Below, piece after piece: positions 54,336 through 63,877 of a stretch of DNA of 64,000 bases. The DNA comes from Acidobacteriota bacterium (GTDB lineage Bacteria > Acidobacteriota > Terriglobia > Acidiferrales > UBA7541): contig JABCZR010000010.1 of assembly GCA_013289585.1 (NCBI GenBank), positions 114,249-178,248 of the forward strand, in the 5' to 3' direction. The stretch's first letter is position 1. Every line of letters starts with the position of its first letter. A program made the position numbers and the translations under genes. The notes under the pieces are model-generated. The model worked only from the letters and a program-made list of their open reading frames with translations. It was not told the DNA's origin and did not search any database.

Positions 54336-54910
54336 TAGTTGCTCTCACTCGCGGCCGCTTTTTCCTTGGGCGGCCTGCCGCTGATTTCATCTACGGTCTT
54401 CGAACGCATTTCCGCAACGTGTGCTACATCCTTCAAGCTCAAAAGAGCGGCGAAAGTAGCCTTGACGACGTTGTGCGGGTTCGAGGTGCCGAGCGACTTC
54501 GTCAGCACGTTGGTAATTCCCGCCACCTGCATCACCTTGCGCACCGGGCCGCCGGCGATGACGCCGGTGCCTTCCGAAGCCGGCTTGAGCAGCACCTGCG
54601 CCGAACCATAGCGTCCCAAAACCTGGTGCGGAATTGATGTGCCCTTCAAGTTCAGCTTGATCAGGTTTTTCTTGGCCTGCTCGATGCCCTTCTTGATGGC
54701 CATGGGCACTTCGCGCGCCTTGCCCATGCCAAATCCCGCATGGCCGTGGCTATCGCCGACGACCACCAATGCGGAGAAGCTCAAATTTTTGCCGCCCTTG
54801 ACGACCTTGGTGACGCGGTTGATGGCAATCACGTCATCCTTCAGGTCGGAAGGATTCACTTCCAGGAGCCGGCGAACCGCTAGACTGTCTCGCAGAATTT
54901 GCTTCGACAT
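54335..54910 (-). CDS. rpsE: 30S ribosomal protein S5
   Basis: The protein has 191 residues. The double-stranded-RNA-binding part has [20 protein letters not shown] and [20 protein letters not shown]. The C-terminal domain has [21 protein letters not shown]5 lines the mRNA entry and influences accuracy. It lies 4 nt after rplR and overlaps rpmD by one base. Confidence 0.97.
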   Translation of the reverse strand: MSKQILRDSLAVRRLLEVNPSDLKDDVIAINRVTKVVKGGKNLSFSALVVVGDSHGHAGFGMGKAREVPMAIKKGIEQAKKNLIKLNLKGTSIPHQVLGRYGSAQVLLKPASEGTGVIAGGPVRKVMQVAGITNVLTKSLGTSNPHNVVKATFAALLSLKDVAHVAEMRSKTVDEISGRPPKEKAAASESN

Positions 54911-54914
54911 AGGC

Positions 54915-55295
54915 TTAGAACTGTAACCCCGCTTCCCGCGCCGCGTCTGCGAGCGCCTTGACGCGGCCGTGATACTTGTATCCGCCGCGGTCGAACACTA
55001 CCTTGCTGACTCCAGCGGCCTTGGCGCGCTGGGCGATGGTTTTGCCGATTATTTTCGCGGCCGCAATGTTGCCGCCGCCCTTCAAACTCTTCTTCGATTC
55101 GCCGTCGACGGAACTGGCGGAAACCAGCGTCTTGCCCGAGCGGTCGTCGATCACCTGGACGTAGATGTGTCCCAGCGAGCGGTACACGCACAGGCGAGGA
55201 CGATCCGCTGTGCCCTCGACCTTGGTGCGCACGCGGGCGTGAACCCGGCGGCGGTGCAAATCTTTCGATAGCCTTCGAACTCTTGCCGATGCCAC
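54915..55295 (-). CDS. rplR: 50S ribosomal protein L18
   Basis: The protein has 126 residues from a GTG start after [27 protein letters not shown] and the C-terminal [20 protein letters not shown] then AREAGLQF are characteristic. L18 binds 5S rRNA with L5. It lies 18 nt after rplF. Confidence 0.97.
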   Translation of the reverse strand: MASARVRRLSKDLHRRRVHARVRTKVEGTADRPRLCVYRSLGHIYVQVIDDRSGKTLVSASSVDGESKKSLKGGGNIAAAKIIGKTIAQRAKAAGVSKVVFDRGGYKYHGRVKALADAAREAGLQF

Positions 55296-55313
55296 AGTCT
55301 CTTCTCCTTATTC

Positions 55314-55859
55314 CTACGCGCCGCCGGCCTTCGCTCCAGCCTTGCCGGCCTTCTTCTTCAAGCGCTCGCCGGTAATGCGAACACCCTTCTGCTTGTAAGG
55401 ATCGGGCGGGCGCAGCGAACGCATGTCCGCGGCCACCTGGCCAACCTGGCCCTTGTCCGCGCCGCTGACGATGAGGTGCGTCTGCTTCTCCACCACGACC
55501 TGAATGCCTTCCGGAATCGGAAACTCGATGGGATGCGACTTGCCGAGCGCGAACGCAACGATCTTGCCCTTGAGCTCCGCGCGGTAGCCGACGCCCACGA
55601 TGTCCAGATCCTTCTTAAAGCCCGTCGTCACGCCCTGCACCGCGTTGGCGACCAGCGCGCGCGCGAGGCCATGGAGCGCACGATGATCTTCCGTGGCGCG
55701 GATGGCGGTCAGCACGCCGTCCTTCTGTTCAAAGGTGATCCCGTGCGGCAGCGGCACCGAGAGCTTGCCCTTCGGCCCCTGCACATCGATCTTGCCGCTC
55801 TGCATGGCGATCTTTACGCCCGAGGGCAGTGGAATTGGTTTGCGTCCGATACGTGACAT
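55314..55859 (-). CDS. rplF: 50S ribosomal protein L6
   Basis: The protein has 181 residues. [15 protein letters not shown], the duplicated L6 fold with [20 protein letters not shown] and the RNA-binding [15 protein letters not shown] are intact. It sits near the sarcin-ricin loop. The C-terminus is short and Ala/Gly-rich. A 54-nt spacer separates it from rpsH. Confidence 0.97.
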   Translation of the reverse strand: MSRIGRKPIPLPSGVKIAMQSGKIDVQGPKGKLSVPLPHGITFEQKDGVLTAIRATEDHRALHGLARALVANAVQGVTTGFKKDLDIVGVGYRAELKGKIVAFALGKSHPIEFPIPEGIQVVVEKQTHLIVSGADKGQVGQVAADMRSLRPPDPYKQKGVRITGERLKKKAGKAGAKAGGA

Positions 55860-55913
55860 TTTTCGCTAAGCCTCAAGTCCTTTTAAAATCGGAAACTACT
55901 GTTAATAAACCAA

Positions 55914-56312
55914 CTACCAGACTTCGCAAAGAATTTCGCCGCCGAGCTTGGCCTTGCGCGCCGACCGGCCGCTCATCAGCCCCTTCGGCGTGGTCATGAT
56001 GCTGATGCCCAGCCCGCCCACAACGGGCCGGATGTCCGTCGCGCCGAGATAGGCGCGCGCGCCGGGGCGCGAAATGCGCTTCATCCCGGTGATGACGCTG
56101 CGGCGGTCCGGCGTGTACTTCAGGAAAACGCGCAGCATCTTGCGGGTCTTGTTCTCGTCCACCAGTTTGTAGGTCGAGATGTAGCCTTCTTCCTTCAGGA
56201 TGCGCGCGATTTCGGTCTTGAGCTTCGAAACCGGAACGTCCACGCGCTGGTGCTTGGCGGCCGCCGCGTTGCGGAGGCGCGTCAGAAAATCGGCAATGGG
56301 ATCCGTCTGCAT
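55914..56312 (-). CDS. rpsH: 30S ribosomal protein S8
   Basis: The protein has 132 residues. DPIADFLTRLRNAAAAKHQR, SRPGARAYLGATDIRPVVGG and GLSIMTT-like GLGISIMTTPKGLMSGRSAR are diagnostic. S8 organises the central domain of 16S rRNA and in E. coli represses the spc operon. AGGAG precedes the ATG. Confidence 0.97.
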   Translation of the reverse strand: MQTDPIADFLTRLRNAAAAKHQRVDVPVSKLKTEIARILKEEGYISTYKLVDENKTRKMLRVFLKYTPDRRSVITGMKRISRPGARAYLGATDIRPVVGGLGISIMTTPKGLMSGRSARKAKLGGEILCEVW

Positions 56313-56346
56313 AATTCTCCTGTGATGGCGCCGCTTACCGCGGCGA

Positions 56347-56532
56347 CTACCAGCTCGCTTTCACAACGCCGGGGATCTCGCCCTTCAGCGCCATACCGCG
56401 AAAACAGATTCTGCACATCTGAAACTTGCGGATATACCCGCGCGCGCGGCCGCAAACGCGGCAGCGATTGCGAACCCGCACCTTGAATTTCGGTTTCTTG
56501 AGTGACTTGGCGATCTTTGCTGTGCGTGCCAT
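56347..56532 (-). CDS. rpsZ: 30S ribosomal protein S14, type Z
   Basis: The protein has 61 residues, the short zinc-binding form. Ligand pairs CRVC (24-27) and CRIC (40-43) flank [12 protein letters not shown]. Its ATG directly follows the rplE stop codon with no spacer, so it is translationally coupled. Confidence 0.96.
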   Translation of the reverse strand: MARTAKIAKSLKKPKFKVRVRNRCRVCGRARGYIRKFQMCRICFRGMALKGEIPGVVKASW

Positions 56533-57090
56533 TTATTGTGCGACCCCTTTTTCGCGAAGCGGAACTCCCAGCCCCTTGAGCAGTTCGCGGCCTTGCTCAT
56601 CGTTCTTTGCCGTGGTTGTCAGGGTGATGTTCATGCCCTTGATTTTGTCCACGCGCGTGTAATCGATTTCCGGAAACACCAACTGGTCTTTCAGGCCCAG
56701 CGTGTAATTCCCGCGGCCGTCGAAAGCATTCGAAGGCAAGCCGCGGAAGTCGCGGACGCGTGGAAGCACCACGTTGCACAAACGGTCCAGGAATTCGTAC
56801 ATTTTGTCGCCGCGCAGCGTCACCGCGCATCCGATGGGCATGCCCTTGCGGATTTTGAAGTTCGCAATGGACTTCTTCGCACGGGTGATCATGGCTTTCT
56901 GCCCGGTGATCTGGCCCAGCTCCACCGCCGCGGTGTCCAGCAGCTTTACGTTCTGGCTGGCTTCGCCAAGGCCGATGTTCACGGTGATTTTCTGCAGCTT
57001 CGGCACGGCCATCAGGTTCTTCCAGCCAAAGCGCTTCATCAGCGCGGGCATCGTCTCGCTTCGGTATTTTTCCTGTAATCGGCTCTTCAT
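56533..57090 (-). CDS. rplE: 50S ribosomal protein L5
   Basis: The protein has 185 residues. [39 protein letters not shown] and [20 protein letters not shown] are typical. L5 binds 5S rRNA and contacts the P-site tRNA. AAGGGAA lies upstream of the ATG. Confidence 0.97.
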   Translation of the reverse strand: MKSRLQEKYRSETMPALMKRFGWKNLMAVPKLQKITVNIGLGEASQNVKLLDTAAVELGQITGQKAMITRAKKSIANFKIRKGMPIGCAVTLRGDKMYEFLDRLCNVVLPRVRDFRGLPSNAFDGRGNYTLGLKDQLVFPEIDYTRVDKIKGMNITLTTTAKNDEQGRELLKGLGVPLREKGVAQ

Positions 57091-57112
57091 CGCATTCCCT
57101 TATCGTTGGCTC

Positions 57113-57466
57113 TTACTTGTCCAATGTCGTGTTGCAGTGCCGGCAACTGCGCACTTTCGTGCCGTCCGGCAGCACCGTGTGGCCGATGCGGGTGTGTTTA
57201 TTGCAGCTTCCGCAAATGACCAGCACGTTCGAGACGTTGATGCCCGCTTCCTTCTCCACGATTCCGCCCTTGATGTTCTTCTGCGGATTCGGCCGGGTGT
57301 GGCGCTTGATGATGCCGACGTGTTCCACCACCACGGTGTTTTTCTTCGCGTTGATGGAAAGCACGCGCCCGCTCTTGCCAGCGTCTTTTCCGGCGATCAC
57401 TTTCACATTGTCACCCTTGCGGATGGCGATAGTGTGGCGCTCGGCTCTTTCATGTCTCAGTGTCAT
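57113..57466 (-). CDS. rplX: 50S ribosomal protein L24
   Basis: The protein has 117 residues. The KOW motif is in KGDNVKVIAGKDAGKSGRVL. The C-terminal half has cysteines in VLVICGSCNKHTRIG and VRSCRHCNTTLDK, a CxxC pair set that could bind zinc. L24 is an early 23S assembly initiator. It starts 3 nt after rplN, with GGAGG inside the rplN end. Confidence 0.96.
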   Translation of the reverse strand: MTLRHERAERHTIAIRKGDNVKVIAGKDAGKSGRVLSINAKKNTVVVEHVGIIKRHTRPNPQKNIKGGIVEKEAGINVSNVLVICGSCNKHTRIGHTVLPDGTKVRSCRHCNTTLDK

Positions 57467-57469
57467 GGC

Positions 57470-57838
57470 CTACCAAACCTCCGGAGCCAGCGAAACGATC
57501 TTGGTGAATTTCTTTTCGCGCAGTTCGCGCGCCACCGGGCCGAACACACGCGTCCCGACAGGTTCGCCGGCATCGTTGATCAGCACCGCGGCGTTGTCAT
57601 CAAACCGGATGTACGTGCCATCCTTGCGGCGGCGTTCTTTCCTCATGCGCACGACAACCGCTTTCACTACGGTTCCCTTTTTTACCTGGCTTTCCGGTGT
57701 CGCTTCCTTGACCGCGGCGGTGATGACGTCGCCGAGGCCGGCCTGCAATCCCGCGTCGCCGCCCACCGGCATAATGCAGGTCAGCTTGCGCGCGCCGGAA
57801 TTGTCGGCTACCGTCAGCCAGGTTCGCATCTGAATCAT
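57470..57838 (-). CDS. rplN: 50S ribosomal protein L14
   Basis: The protein has 122 residues, the standard length. [20 protein letters not shown], the loop [20 protein letters not shown] and the end [16 protein letters not shown] are diagnostic. L14 forms intersubunit bridge B8. GGGGAGCAG precedes the ATG. Confidence 0.98.
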   Translation of the reverse strand: MIQMRTWLTVADNSGARKLTCIMPVGGDAGLQAGLGDVITAAVKEATPESQVKKGTVVKAVVVRMRKERRRKDGTYIRFDDNAAVLINDAGEPVGTRVFGPVARELREKKFTKIVSLAPEVW

Positions 57839-57859
57839 TGGTCTGCTCCCCTGTCTCTC

Positions 57860-58153
57860 TTACTGGGCCGACGCGTTCCGCGTCAGCACTTCTTTCAACC
57901 GCCAACGCTTCAACTTCGAAAGCGGCCGCGAGGCCACGATGCGCACGGTATCGCCGGTCTTGGCCTGGCGATTCTCGTCATGCGCGTAAAACTTCTTGGA
58001 GATGCGCACCACGCGGCGGTACTTCGGGTGCTGCACCAGCCGCTGTACCTCGACTACAATCGTTTTTTCCATCTTCGCGCTGGTGACCTTGCCGGTGAGC
58101 ACGGTGCGCTCGCCGCGTTCAGCAACCGGGGCGGTTTGTGTTTCGGTTGTCAT
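57860..58153 (-). CDS. rpsQ: 30S ribosomal protein S17
   Basis: The protein has 97 residues. The OB-fold core runs from LTGKVTSAKMEKTIVVEVQR to GDTVRIVASRPLSKLKRWRL. About 18 extra N-terminal residues (TTETQTAPVAERGER) precede it. Its ATG overlaps the rpmC stop by one base. Confidence 0.96.
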   Translation of the reverse strand: MTTETQTAPVAERGERTVLTGKVTSAKMEKTIVVEVQRLVQHPKYRRVVRISKKFYAHDENRQAKTGDTVRIVASRPLSKLKRWRLKEVLTRNASAQ

Positions 58154-58362
58154 TACGCCTTCCCTACTTTCAGCTCATGCGCGCGAACAAGTGTTTTCAC
58201 CCGCGCGAGATCTTTTTTCGCTTCACGGAGCCGCTTCAAGGCTTCCGCTTGTCCGGTGGAAAGCTGGAACCGCAGCCGGAAAATCATCTCCGTCAAATCC
58301 TTTTGCTGCGCCAGTAATTCGTCCACACCTGCTTCGCGGATCTTCTCAATTCGCCGCGGCAT
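58153..58362 (-). CDS. rpmC: 50S ribosomal protein L29
   Basis: The protein has 69 residues and is all helical. EKIREAGVDELLAQQKDLTE and the motif LRFQLSTGQAEALKRLREAK are typical. It sits at the tunnel exit next to L23. It starts 2 nt after rplP and overlaps rpsQ by one base. Confidence 0.96.
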   Translation of the reverse strand: MPRRIEKIREAGVDELLAQQKDLTEMIFRLRFQLSTGQAEALKRLREAKKDLARVKTLVRAHELKVGKA

Positions 58363-58364
58363 CG

Positions 58365-58781
58365 TTAAAACCCTCCCGCGCGGGAGACGAATTTCGTGGG
58401 AATGGGCAGCTTGTTGGCCGCCAGCCCCATGGCTTCTTTTGCCGTCGCTTCGTCCACGCCCGACATCTCAAACATGATGCGACCCGGCTTCACCACCGCC
58501 ACCCACTTTTCCGGAGCGCCTTTGCCTTTACCCATGCGCGTTTCCGCCGGCTTCTTGGTGAACGGCTTATCCGGGAAAATCCGGATCCACAATTTTCCGC
58601 CGCGCTTGATGAAGCGCGTTATCGCCACGCGCGAAGCTTCAATCTGCCTGTCGGTGATCCACGCGCATTCCATGGCCTTCAAACCGTATTCGCCGAACGC
58701 CAAATCTCCGCCGCGCCAGGCCTTGCCTTTGCGGCGGCCGCGCATCTGCTTTCTGTACTTCACTTTCTTCGGCATCAACAT
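58365..58781 (-). CDS. rplP: 50S ribosomal protein L16
   Basis: The protein has 138 residues. [20 protein letters not shown], the loop [20 protein letters not shown] and [20 protein letters not shown] are diagnostic. L16 helps position the A-site tRNA at the peptidyl-transferase centre. A 40-nt spacer precedes it. Confidence 0.98.
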   Translation of the reverse strand: MLMPKKVKYRKQMRGRRKGKAWRGGDLAFGEYGLKAMECAWITDRQIEASRVAITRFIKRGGKLWIRIFPDKPFTKKPAETRMGKGKGAPEKWVAVVKPGRIMFEMSGVDEATAKEAMGLAANKLPIPTKFVSRAGGF

Positions 58782-58821
58782 CGCTATGTTCTCGCTTCCC
58801 TGATCTCGTTCTGCGTTCCGC

Positions 58822-59496
58822 TTACGCTACCGCTGCGGTTTCGCGTTCCTTCTGAATCTTCGAGGCTTTCTTGGGCACGTTCTCGCCCTGATAAACCCAG
58901 CACTTCACGCCAATCAGCCCGTAGGTGGTGTGCGCTTCCGCAGTGCCGAAATCGATGTCCGCGCGCAAAGTCTGCAGCGGCAACCGCCCTTGCAAGTACC
59001 ATTCTTTGCGGGCGATTTCCGCGCCGTTCAAGCGGCCAGCGACGCGCACCTTGATGCCCTTGCAGCCAAAACGCAGCGCCGAATCCACGGCTTTGCGCAT
59101 TGCGCGGCGGAACGCCACGCGTTTTTCCAGCTGCAATGCAATTGATTCCGCCACAAGCTGAGCATCCAGCTCCGGGCGGTGCACTTCCAGAATGTCGATG
59201 TGCACTTCGCGCTTGGTGCGCTTCTGCACATCCTGCTTCAGCTTGTCGATCTCCGCGCCTTTACGCCCGATGATGATGCCCGGCCGCGCCGTGTAAATGC
59301 GCACCACCAGCTTGTTGGCCGCACGTTCGATGTCAATCGAGCTGATCCCCGCGCTTTTCAGTTTTTCCTTCAGCTCCTTGCGGAGCTTCACGTCTTCGTG
59401 AAGAAGGTCGGCGTAATCCTTGTCGGCATACCACCGTGACTTCCACGGTTTGTTGTAGCCCAGCCGGAATCCGTACGGGTGCGTTTTCTGTCCCAT
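58822..59496 (-). CDS. rpsC: 30S ribosomal protein S3
   Basis: The protein has 224 residues. [20 protein letters not shown], the KH domain with [20 protein letters not shown] and the C-terminal domain with [20 protein letters not shown] are intact. S3 lines the mRNA entry channel and contributes helicase activity. Its ATG overlaps the rplV stop by one base. Confidence 0.98.
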   Translation of the reverse strand: MGQKTHPYGFRLGYNKPWKSRWYADKDYADLLHEDVKLRKELKEKLKSAGISSIDIERAANKLVVRIYTARPGIIIGRKGAEIDKLKQDVQKRTKREVHIDILEVHRPELDAQLVAESIALQLEKRVAFRRAMRKAVDSALRFGCKGIKVRVAGRLNGAEIARKEWYLQGRLPLQTLRADIDFGTAEAHTTYGLIGVKCWVYQGENVPKKASKIQKERETAAVA

Positions 59497-60005
59497 TACT
59501 TCTTTCCCTTCTTCGGGGGCGCTTGCTTCCCGGTCAACGCCTTGCGAACACGGCGCGCGGTGCCGCGCACGCCCTTCTGCGCTTCCGCTTCCGCTTCGAT
59601 CGCCGCGACGCGTTGCGCTGCCGCCACATGATGCTCGGCGACACCTACAAACAGATGCGCGGTGCGCTTCTGGTAGCGGAACGCGCGGCCCATCGGCGCT
59701 GGACGCAGCCGCTTCCAGCGCGGGCCTTCATTCACAAAACAGTTCGCTACGTACAGTTCATCGACATCCAGCGGCGCGCCGGCGTCTTCGGCCTTGCGTT
59801 CCGCGTTGGCGATCGCGCTACGCAGCACTTTCTCAATGTGCTTGGCGGAGCGCTTCAAAGTGAACCGCAGCGTTTGCAGCGCGTCCTGGGCTTTTTGCCC
59901 GCGAATCAGATCCATCACCAGCCGCGCCTTTTGCGGCGACATGCGCACGTGCCGCGCGAGCGCATGCGCTTCAATCTGGGCATTCTGTGTCTGTACGTCA
60001 GCCAT
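59496..60005 (-). CDS. rplV: 50S ribosomal protein L22
   Basis: The protein has 169 residues against about 110 in most bacteria. The core has [20 protein letters not shown] and the tunnel-lining loop [20 protein letters not shown]. About 45 additional C-terminal residues are Ala/Glu- then Lys/Arg-rich ([19 protein letters not shown]). The macrolide-relevant hairpin looks normal. It starts 3 nt after rpsS. Confidence 0.96.
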   Translation of the reverse strand: MADVQTQNAQIEAHALARHVRMSPQKARLVMDLIRGQKAQDALQTLRFTLKRSAKHIEKVLRSAIANAERKAEDAGAPLDVDELYVANCFVNEGPRWKRLRPAPMGRAFRYQKRTAHLFVGVAEHHVAAAQRVAAIEAEAEAQKGVRGTARRVRKALTGKQAPPKKGKK

Positions 60006-60008
60006 GTC

Positions 60009-60350
60009 TTATGCCTTCGGCGCCGCGGATGTTGCCGCTGGTGCTGCGCCGCCTCCTGCTGGTGCCGGGCCTGCGGCCTTCTCGAGCGCCGCTCGTACTC
60101 CGTGGCCCTTGAACGAGCGCGTCGGCGAAAATTCGCCCAGCTTGTGCCCGATCATCTGCTCGGTCACATACACGGGAATGAACTTCTTCCCGTTATGCAC
60201 GGCGATGGTGTGCCCGATCATTTCCGGCACGATCGTGGAGCGCCGCGACCACGTCTTGATAACTTTCTTTTCATTGCGCGTGTTCAGCCCTTCGACCTTG
60301 ACGCGCAGGTGGCCATCTACGAACGGCCCTTTTTTCAGTGAGCGTGCCAT
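60009..60350 (-). CDS. rpsS: 30S ribosomal protein S19
   Basis: The protein has 113 residues. [39 protein letters not shown] and [14 protein letters not shown] are conserved. The last ~25 residues are an Ala/Pro/Gly tail. The start is fixed by this conserved N-terminus and by AAGGA upstream. The preceding ORF ends only 7 nt before it, and that ORF's last codons carry a GGAGG. Confidence 0.97.
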   Translation of the reverse strand: MARSLKKGPFVDGHLRVKVEGLNTRNEKKVIKTWSRRSTIVPEMIGHTIAVHNGKKFIPVYVTEQMIGHKLGEFSPTRSFKGHGVRAALEKAAGPAPAGGGAAPAATSAAPKA

Positions 60351-60357
60351 CGATTCC

Positions 60358-60699
60358 TTATTCCTCCACTCGACGCAAGCGGCCCCACGGTGCCCGCCGC
60401 ATTTTCTTGAATCCACGGACCGGCCCGGGAACACGGTGCGACCTCGGGCAGAACGGGCAGACAAACCGCGTGCCCTGCGCATTCGCAATCCGTTCCACGA
60501 TCACCGCCCAGCCTGGCTTGCACAGCTTGTAAAGCACCGGCTCCGGCGGAGCTACTACTACCTTGACTGCCGGACGTACCGCCTTGCTGCTCTTGGCGCT
60601 TACGCGCTTCGTCGACCGCTTGGCAGTCACCCGCCGCCTCGACCGCTTAACCGGCCGGCTGCGTCGTCCTGCTGTTCGTGTTGTGCGTGTCGCTCGCAT
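60358..60699 (-). CDS. Basic Cys-rich small protein inserted between rplB and rpsS
   Basis: This 113-residue ORF starts at ATG (a GTG five codons upstream is an alternative). The first ~45 residues are Arg/Lys/Ser/Thr-rich ([20 protein letters not shown]), like an RNA-binding tail. The C-terminal half has [20 protein letters not shown], then [12 protein letters not shown], so C60, C81, C84 and H88 could bind zinc. It ends 7 nt before rpsS, with a GGAGG in its final codons that may serve rpsS. Standard S10 operons have no gene here. It was not recognised as a known ribosomal protein. It may be a lineage-specific ribosome-associated protein. Confidence 0.6.
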   Translation of the reverse strand: MRATRTTRTAGRRSRPVKRSRRRVTAKRSTKRVSAKSSKAVRPAVKVVVAPPEPVLYKLCKPGWAVIVERIANAQGTRFVCPFCPRSHRVPGPVRGFKKMRRAPWGRLRRVEE

Positions 60700-60766
60700 T
60701 GTTTCTGCTCTCACCAGGCTGCTTTTCCTTCGCCACCCGGTTTCTCGCCTCAGTGAACGTCTGTAC

Positions 60767-61585
60767 TTACTTCCGGCGCTCGACGATATGCTTGTCGGTG
60801 CGCTTGTTGTTCCGCGTTTTCTTCCCCAACGTCGGGAAAGCCCACGGCGTCTGCGGATGATTGCCCTTTACTTTGCCTTCGCCGCCGCCGTGCGGATGGT
60901 CGACGGGGTTCATGGCCACGCCGCGAACGGTTGGCTTCTTCCCATGCCACCGTGTGCGGCCTGCCTTTCCATACGTTTCGTTCTCATGATCGAGGTTGCC
61001 CACCTGGCCAACCGTCGCCATGCATTCGATGGAAAACTTGCGGACTTCGCCGGAAGGCAGCTTCACCAGCGCCAGGTCGCCTTCTTTGCTCAGCAATTGC
61101 GCAGAGCCGCCTGCGGAACGAACCACCTGTCCGCCGCGTCCAGGATAGAGTTCCAGGTTGTGCACCATCGTTCCGGGAGGAATGTGCTTGAACTGCAGCG
61201 CATTGCCCGGAAGAATGTCCGAGCCCTCGCCGGTCGAAACCGTTGCGCCCACTTCCAATCCCACGGGATGCAGGATGTAACGCTTCTCGCCGTCGGCGTA
61301 GTGCAGCAGCGCCAGATTCGAGCTGCGGTTCGGGTCGTACTCGATCGCCGCAACCTTTGCAGGCACGCCCAGCTTGTCGCGCCGGAAGTCCACCTTGCGG
61401 TAAGCCTTCTTGTGGCCGCCGCCGCGGTGCCAGATCACGATTTCGCCGTGATTGTTGCGGCCGCCCGAACGCTTCTTCGACTCGACCAGAGCCTTTTCCG
61501 GCTCCTGCTTGGTGATATGGCTCTTGTCCACGACGGTGATAAACCGCCGTGACGCCGTGTATGGATTAAAGCTCTTCAGTCCCAT
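60767..61585 (-). CDS. rplB: 50S ribosomal protein L2
   Basis: The protein has 272 residues. [40 protein letters not shown] and the catalytic-centre histidine region [18 protein letters not shown] are conserved. L2 is needed for subunit joining and peptidyl transfer. A spacer of more than 50 nt separates it from the next ORF. Confidence 0.98.
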   Translation of the reverse strand: MGLKSFNPYTASRRFITVVDKSHITKQEPEKALVESKKRSGGRNNHGEIVIWHRGGGHKKAYRKVDFRRDKLGVPAKVAAIEYDPNRSSNLALLHYADGEKRYILHPVGLEVGATVSTGEGSDILPGNALQFKHIPPGTMVHNLELYPGRGGQVVRSAGGSAQLLSKEGDLALVKLPSGEVRKFSIECMATVGQVGNLDHENETYGKAGRTRWHGKKPTVRGVAMNPVDHPHGGGEGKVKGNHPQTPWAFPTLGKKTRNNKRTDKHIVERRK

Positions 61586-61635
61586 CGCTGCCTCTTACCT
61601 TCTTGATTCCGTTTCGCGTTTCAACTGTCCCGGTC

Positions 61636-61932
61636 TTACAAGTTCTCCGCGTACTCGATCATCTTTTCGCCTTCGGCGAGCTTGACGTACGCTTTCTTCC
61701 AATCGCGCCGGTAGCCTTCGTTCTGGCCGCGGCGGCGCATCTTGCCGACAAAATTCGCGGTGCGTACGGCCGCGACTTTCACCTTGAAAATCTGCTGCAC
61801 GGCTTCCTTGATCTCCGTCTTCGTTGCATTCGCGGAAACTTCAAAGACCACCGTGTGCTGCGTCTCTTTAACGCCCAGGCCCTTTTCCGTGATGATGGGC
61901 CTGCGAATAATCTGATAGTGAGGGGCTGCCAT
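61636..61932 (-). CDS. rplW: 50S ribosomal protein L23
   Basis: The protein has 98 residues. [40 protein letters not shown] and [20 protein letters not shown] are typical. It is the docking site for trigger factor and SRP at the tunnel exit. It starts 3 nt after rplD. Confidence 0.97.
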   Translation of the reverse strand: MAAPHYQIIRRPIITEKGLGVKETQHTVVFEVSANATKTEIKEAVQQIFKVKVAAVRTANFVGKMRRRGQNEGYRRDWKKAYVKLAEGEKMIEYAENL

Positions 61933-61935
61933 CGC

Positions 61936-62709
61936 TTATCCCTTCCCCTTTTTCTTTGCCGGCTTCGCGGCTTTCTTCGCTGCCGCCGGTTTCTTGGCCG
62001 CCGCTTTTGGCGCAGCTTCTTTCTTGGCCGGTTTCGGCGCCGGAGCAATCGTTGCGACGTCCGGCACAACCACCGGCGTCTTTTCCGGATCGAGCGAATG
62101 GCTCAACCGCGCCACGGCGTCTTTCGAAAGCACCAGCAAGTCATGCTTCAGCACGTCGTATGGCTGCAAAACATTGGGCGCCGCCAGCGTTACGCCTTCC
62201 GCGTTGCGGCTTGCGAGTTCCAGGTTGCGGTTCTCGCCATACGCCACGAGCAATGCCGACTTCTTGTGATTCAACTTGCCCAGCGTCTCCAAGAGCGCCT
62301 TGGTCTTGTGCGTCTCCAGAGTCCACGCATCCACGACTGTCAGCTTCTGCTCTGCAAGCTTGGCCGACAGAGCCGAGCGCAGCGCGCCCAGCAGCATCTT
62401 CTTTGGCAGCGCGTAGCTGTAATCGCGCGGCTTTGGTCCGTGAACCGTCCCGCCATGGCGCCAGAGCGGCGACCGGATCGAGCCCACACGCGCGCGGCCC
62501 GTGCCCTTCTGCTTCCAGAGCTTGCGGCCCGCGCCGCTGACTTCGCTCTTGTCCTTGGTCTTGTGCGTACCCGCGCGCTGTCCGCGCAGATACCACCGCG
62601 AAGCTTCGTGCAACAGGTGCTGATTCACCTTTGCGCCGAAGATCGCGTCGGCCAATTCCACCTGGCCAACTTTCTTGCCTTCCAAATTGACGACATCCAC
62701 GACCGGCAT
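61936..62709 (-). CDS. rplD: 50S ribosomal protein L4
   Basis: The protein has 257 residues. The tunnel loop [20 protein letters not shown] and [20 protein letters not shown] are conserved. The C-terminus carries a ~45-residue Lys/Ala/Pro tail ([20 protein letters not shown]) beyond the usual 205-210 residues. In E. coli L4 represses its own operon; nothing comparable was checked here. Confidence 0.97.
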   Translation of the reverse strand: MPVVDVVNLEGKKVGQVELADAIFGAKVNQHLLHEASRWYLRGQRAGTHKTKDKSEVSGAGRKLWKQKGTGRARVGSIRSPLWRHGGTVHGPKPRDYSYALPKKMLLGALRSALSAKLAEQKLTVVDAWTLETHKTKALLETLGKLNHKKSALLVAYGENRNLELASRNAEGVTLAAPNVLQPYDVLKHDLLVLSKDAVARLSHSLDPEKTPVVVPDVATIAPAPKPAKKEAAPKAAAKKPAAAKKAAKPAKKKGKG

Positions 62710-62757
62710 AATCTCTTTTCCTTCTTTACTCTCAGCGAAGCGAATTCTCGCTCCGCG

Positions 62758-63399
62758 TTACTTCGCTTTTCTCGCTTTACGGATGAAAATGTACGTTCCG
62801 CTCGGCCCCGGCACCGATCCCCGCACCAGCAGCAGGTTTTCGTCGGTGTCGATTTTCACCACTTTCAAGTTCTTCGCCGTCACTCTCTCGTTTCCCATGT
62901 GACCCGGAAAGTGCTGGTTCTTCCACACGCGCGACGGAAAGGAGCTGCCACCGATGCCGCCCGGCGCGCGGTGATGCATCGAACCGTGCGACGCGTCGCC
63001 GCCGCGATAGTGCCAGCGCTTCACGCCGCCTTGAAATCCCTTGCCTTTGCTGACGCCGCTGACGTCCACGAGTTCGCCGGTCTTGAAATTCTCCACCAGC
63101 ACGCGGTCGCCGACCTTGGTCTCGTCCTTCGATTCCTCGATGCGCACTTCCTGCAGCACTTTCATCGGCGCGACATTGGCCTTCTTGAAGTGCCCGGTCA
63201 TGGCCTTGTTCACGCGCTGCGGCTTGACGAACTCCACCAGCCCCAATTGCGCGGCTTCGTAGCCATCGTTTTCTTTGGTGCGCCGCTGCACGACCACGCA
63301 GGGTCCCGCCTGAAGAACCGTGCACCCGACCAGCGTGCCTTCTTCGGTGAAGACCTGCGTCATCCCCAGCTTGATTCCGATTATTCCGTTGACCGCCAT
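62758..63399 (-). CDS. rplC: 50S ribosomal protein L3
   Basis: The protein has 213 residues. [40 protein letters not shown] and the loop [20 protein letters not shown] are conserved; the glutamine that is methylated in E. coli is replaced in KNQHFPG context by a neighbouring pattern that was not resolved. It reaches towards the peptidyl-transferase centre. Confidence 0.97.
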   Translation of the reverse strand: MAVNGIIGIKLGMTQVFTEEGTLVGCTVLQAGPCVVVQRRTKENDGYEAAQLGLVEFVKPQRVNKAMTGHFKKANVAPMKVLQEVRIEESKDETKVGDRVLVENFKTGELVDVSGVSKGKGFQGGVKRWHYRGGDASHGSMHHRAPGGIGGSSFPSRVWKNQHFPGHMGNERVTAKNLKVVKIDTDENLLLVRGSVPGPSGTYIFIRKARKAK

Positions 63400-63512
63400 T
63401 GCCCCTGTCTCTCTTTGCAGCGATCACTTTCACGCTGCCTGGTTTTAAGTCTTCAGTTCTCAGTGCTGCCGTTTCGCAGATGCACTGTTCTCTGCCGACT
63501 GCTGCAATACTC

Positions 63513-63842
63513 TTACTTCGCTGCGTGCCCGAACGCCTTGATCTCCACGTCCACGCCCGGCGGCAGGTCCAGCTTCATCAGCGCGTCCACCGTATCCGGC
63601 GTCGGCTCCAGAATGTCGATCAGCCGCTTATGTGTGCGCATTTCGAATTGCTCGCGCGATTTCTTGTCCACGTGCGGCGACCGCAAAACCGTCCAGCGGT
63701 TGATGGTGGTGGGCAGAGGAATCGGCCCGGCTACTTCCGCGCCGGTACGCTTCGCCGTCTCCACAATCTCCTTCGTGGACTGGTCCAGAATGCGGTGGTC
63801 GTACGCTTTCAAACGAATACGGATTTTGTCGCCTTGTCTCAT
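63513..63842 (-). CDS. rpsJ: 30S ribosomal protein S10
   Basis: The protein has 109 residues from [20 protein letters not shown]; an in-frame TTG would add five residues. [20 protein letters not shown] and [20 protein letters not shown] are diagnostic. S10 is also the NusE antitermination factor. A 113-nt spacer separates it from rplC. Confidence 0.98.
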   Translation of the reverse strand: MRQGDKIRIRLKAYDHRILDQSTKEIVETAKRTGAEVAGPIPLPTTINRWTVLRSPHVDKKSREQFEMRTHKRLIDILEPTPDTVDALMKLDLPPGVDVEIKAFGHAAK

Positions 63843-63877
63843 TTCGTTATTCCACAACCCTCTCTAGAAAACCAAAC

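Noticed and set aside
61603..63867. 754-codon plus-strand ORF across rplW, rplD, rplC and rpsJ
   Set aside because: It covers four highly conserved genes on the opposite strand and its translation is compositionally odd, with no recognisable domain.
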